Of a stretch of 64,000 nt of DNA, positions 61,761 to 64,000 are shown piece after piece. Within the stretch, counting starts at the first letter, position 1, and every line of letters starts with the position of its first letter. Location of the stretch: positions 1,798,001-1,862,000 of the forward strand of contig NZ_CP061032.1 in the NCBI RefSeq assembly GCF_014490555.1, given 5' to 3'. The notes beneath the pieces were generated by a model that saw only the letters and a list, made by a program, of their open reading frames with translations, made no database searches and was not told the origin of the DNA. Position numbers and translations under genes: made by a program. This stretch comes from Corynebacterium lujinxingii (GTDB taxonomy: Bacteria > Actinomycetota > Actinomycetes > Mycobacteriales > Mycobacteriaceae).

Positions 61761-63148
61761 GGGTTAAGGGTCAAAATGTGTGTCTGGCGTCGGCGTGTCG
61801 TGGGGTTAGATGTGGCCTTTTTGGATGCCGATTGAGTGTGTGTAGTTGGTGTCGATAGCGTTGTCGTAGAGGGCTGGTCGTCCGGTTTCGTGGTCGGCTT
61901 GGTTCTCGTTGTGGGGTCAGGGTGGATACTTTGGCGAGTTGGTCTTGGCCCCAGTTGGACTGCCTGGCGATCTCAACCGGGTCGTCAGGCAGTTCCGCCT
62001 TGAGGTAGAGCCACCACTCCAGCATCCGGCGCTGGTGCTCCCCGGATCTGCCGCGGTGGGTGCGGGCAAGCAGTTTCAGCTGGGCGTTGATCCCGCCTTC
62101 AAGACTGTTCGTGGTCGATTTGATCCGGCTGGAATCGAGCACACCATCGGGTGGGTCGAGATAGACGAACAGTAGGTTGTTGCGTCAGAGGTGGTTGAGG
62201 CTGTTGTAGGCCTTGCGGGTGCGTTCATGCGTCCACGACCAGCTGCGTTGTTTCGTACAACGGTCGGTGGTCCACGTTTTCTGGTTCATCCAGTCGCGGT
62301 AGACGTTGCCGTATTCGTGGAGCTTGGCACCCCACGCGGCCGCCTCGTCAAGATCGGTGATCTTTGTGAGGTTGAGCGCGAGTTGGTAGATCGCCCGTCC
62401 CTCATCGGTGCGCGGGCGTGAGGTGGTGTAGCGCGTACCACGCGTTGGGCGTGGACGAGGCAGCGTTGGATCTTGGTTGTGGGCCAGCACGTCTTGATCG
62501 CGGTGGCCGCACCTTGGCCACCGTCGATCACGGCGATCAGGGGCGCGGGGATGCGTTCGCACAGTTGCTGGTAGTAGTCGCGCGTGGTTTCGCGTTTGCA
62601 CCAGTGTCAGGCGATGACGTGATCCAAGGTGGCGGCCACAATGAGACATCCGCCGGCGGTGTAGGTGCCGTCAAGGAAGATCTGGTCGTAGACCCGGCCT
62701 TCGTGCCCAATGGTGGGATCGGGCACGTCAATGAGCCAGTACCACGAAAACCGCCGTTTCATGGTGGAGTGGCTGATTCCAGCGTCTTCTGCGAGCGGCC
62801 TCAGCGCGGTGGTCGATGTGCAGTGGGCGATGAATTGTTGAAACACCGCTGCGTAGGTGATATCGCTGCGGTTTTTGGTGGTTGACGCACCACAGATCTT
62901 GCACCGCCACCGAGTGGTGCCCTTGGATGTTGTTCCGTTGCGTTTCATTTCGCCGCCGCAGTGGCAGCGTGGTTGGTTCCTCGGCATTGAGCCACCACAC
63001 CACCGGCGCCTACCACAACAACCACGCCACACCGGGGATATACGACCACAACAGCGGATATATGCTTTCGGGGCATATATTTCCGGAAAACACAAAGGTC
63101 AGATACCAGAAATCACCAATTCCGGACACACATTTTGACCCTTAACCC
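61761..63148 (-). mobile_element. IS256-family (IS1249-like) insertion sequence, copy 2
   Basis: 1,388 bp with the same 24-bp terminal repeats (61761-61784 and 63125-63148), same orientation as copy 1, and its own 8-bp target duplication GACAGTGC (61753-61760 and 63149-63156). It differs from copy 1 by a 3-bp addition near 62570 and a 1-bp loss near 62433. Confidence 0.95.
61771..62987 (-). pseudogene. IS1249-like transposase, copy 2, with the same two TGA codons plus a frameshift
   Basis: The frame matches copy 1, with the same TGA codons at 62607-62609 and 62185-62187. A single-base loss near 62433 (GTAGCGCG versus GTAGCGGCG in copy 1) also shifts the frame between the second catalytic Asp and the next block. 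A 3-bp difference gives an extra Tyr (DYYQQL versus DYQQL). It cannot encode an active transposase. Confidence 0.85.
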
Positions 63149-63389
63149 GACAGTGCCCCCGTCTGGGCTTCGCAAGTCGGCGAGCACTGGCGACCAGGGC
63201 CCGCCGTCGAGCCGGGGCGCTCTATCGGATCGCCCGCGTCGTCACTACTGGCATCGAACTCTCGGACGAAGAACTGCTGACTGCCCCGGTCTATTAGCAG
63301 GCACCTGTTACCGCAGTAACCGTCACGGTCGGGTGAGTCAGCCTGCAAACGCTAGCTAGCTGAACGGCTCGCATCAGTATAGGATCTCA
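63149..63389. other. Non-coding remnant between IS copy 2 and the methylase pseudogene
   Basis: No complete gene is visible. If both IS copies and one target duplication each are removed, a frame from 60301 reads through to a TAG near 63296 and ends ELSDEELLTAPVY, which looks like an eroded coding end rather than random sequence. The GC is lower than in the core. The rest of this 316-bp gap up to 63464 holds only a terminator and a short palindrome (ACCGGG/CCCGGT). Confidence 0.4.
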
Positions 63390-63410
63390 AAAAGAGCTAA
63401 CAGCTCTTTT
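63390..63410. terminator. Rho-independent terminator before the methylase pseudogene
   Basis: AAAAGAGCT-AAC-AGCTCTTTT: a 9-bp stem with a 3-nt loop, ending in TTTT, and A-rich on the other side, so possibly bidirectional. Confidence 0.8.
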
Positions 63411-63464
63411 CCTAGAAACCGGGCTACATGCATGAACCCGGTACCCCTACTGAGCAGGAATAAC

Positions 63465-64000
63465 ATGTCGCCTCGATCGACCACGGTGGGCAACACCCAG
63501 CAGTTTTCAGCGTCCGCAGTTACGAAAGTGCTCAAGCATCTCAACGTCGGAACGAAGAGAGGAGCGCGGGAACGCTGGTTGCAGGCTGTCGCCGCCCGGG
63601 TGACGAATCAACGCTCTGGTCTGGCAGCGGAGCTTTGTTCGTTACTTGGGGTCTCTCCGGCAGGGGTAGGTGCTGGCTGATCTTTCCATAGGGGAGATTA
63701 GCGTCTGCTACGAGGCACTTCTCGCCAGCCTAGATCCTGCTTCTCGTCGAAGTTCGGGTCAGTACTTCACCCCCGACGATGCTGCCGAGTTCATGGCGAG
63801 TCGAGCCAAGGACTTTGGTGAGGGCGTATGGATGGACCCTGCAGCGGCGTAGGCAACCTAGCATGGCATCTCGTTCACCATCAGGAACAGACGGGAAAGT
63901 TCGTCCGTGACCAACTCGTGCCATTGACCCGGATCCAGTTGCTCTCAAAACCGCGATAGCGTTGATCGGGGCCGACTTCCTACAGATCTCCGATTCCGCA
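63465..64000 (+). pseudogene. N6-adenine DNA methylase, N-terminal part, frameshifted and cut by the window end
   Basis: From the ATG at 63465 (AGGA 6 nt upstream) a helical N-terminal region is encoded, then the reading moves to another frame near 63665: GQYFTPDDAAEFMA, the marker of N6-adenine methylases of the type I/HsdM group. After EGVWMDPA the frame shifts near 63840 to continue SGVGNLAWHLV (motif I, DPxxGxGNL), and again near 63920 to IDPDPVALKTAIALIGADF. Three shifts in about 260 bp show decay, or poor sequence. It hints at a former restriction or phage-defence locus to the right. Confidence 0.7.

Noticed and set aside
60345..63000. Genome-wide reassignment of TGA to tryptophan
   Set aside because: The core genes use TGG for Trp and several end in TGA (for example the gene ending at 2529). 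The IS codons are local.
60335..63148. One composite transposon made of the two IS copies
   Set aside because: Only 40 bp separate them and each has its own 8-bp target duplication, so they are independent insertions.

Overview
The window is a high-GC stretch of a mycolic-acid actinomycete chromosome, almost certainly a Corynebacterium. Pointers are the gene order proA - 2-hydroxyacid dehydrogenase - proB beside obgE/rpmA/rplU/rne, the clpX/clpP2/clpP1/tig block, the orn-linked mycolate-reductase-type SDR, a cutinase-like secreted esterase, two DUF222/HNH ('13E12') genes, and the glbO/ettA/ssb2 neighbourhood, which follows the mycobacterial Rv2470-Rv2478c order. The sequence is mostly housekeeping core up to about 60.2 kb and becomes a disturbed, mobile-element-rich stretch beyond a tRNA-His gene. 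Layout. 1-8.9 kb (minus): competence genes comEC (partial) and comEA, degV, then phosphatase - rsfS - nadD - small membrane protein - cutinase-like esterase, and the proline genes proA/proB flanking a dehydrogenase. 9.0-10.1 kb: first DUF222/HNH gene. 10.1-15.2 kb: obgE, L27, L21, RNase E. 15.3-24.8 kb: TetR regulator, ndk, an acyl-CoA ligase, DUF4233, ATP-grasp enzyme, folC, valS, mdh. 24.9-31.3 kb: TetR regulator, clpX, an alpha/beta hydrolase, a lipoprotein, clpP2/clpP1 with a probable ClgR operator, trigger factor. 31.4-36.7 kb: tRNA-Pro, tRNA-Gly, a membrane protein, etfBA with a cytochrome-b561-like membrane protein, second DUF222/HNH gene. 36.8-44.2 kb: two divergent operons of cytosolic glycosyltransferases with a WcbI-type protein and an N-formylglutamate-amidohydrolase-like protein. 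44.2-55.7 kb: rpiB, DsbA-like protein, pepN, metB (with a McbR-like operator), MscS channel, glbO, thioesterase, ettA, second ssb, a CopD-CtaG fusion. 55.8-60.2 kb: tRNA-Arg, a 41-codon acidic protein, an MHS-type transporter bracketed by two copies of a repeat, a membrane protein/regulator pair, SDR, orn, tRNA-His. 60.3-64 kb: two IS256-type (IS1249-like) copies 40 bp apart, both with dead transposases, and a frameshifted N6-adenine DNA methylase running off the window. Most unusual signal. A 12-nt word TCGTCGNNAAGC (best form GTCGTCGATAAGCR) occurs 43 times by hand count on both strands, about once per 1.4 kb from 2.4 to 59.8 kb and not at all in the island beyond tRNA-His. It sits mostly inside genes, is read in several codon phases and forces codons that are rare at this GC. 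Its density resembles that of DNA-uptake sequences of competent proteobacteria, and comEA/comEC lie in the same window, but chromosome-organising, Chi-like or protein-binding roles are equally possible. A second repeat class, four inverted pairs of the DnaA-box word TTATCCACA in or beside intergenic gaps, includes one copy upstream of each DUF222/HNH gene.
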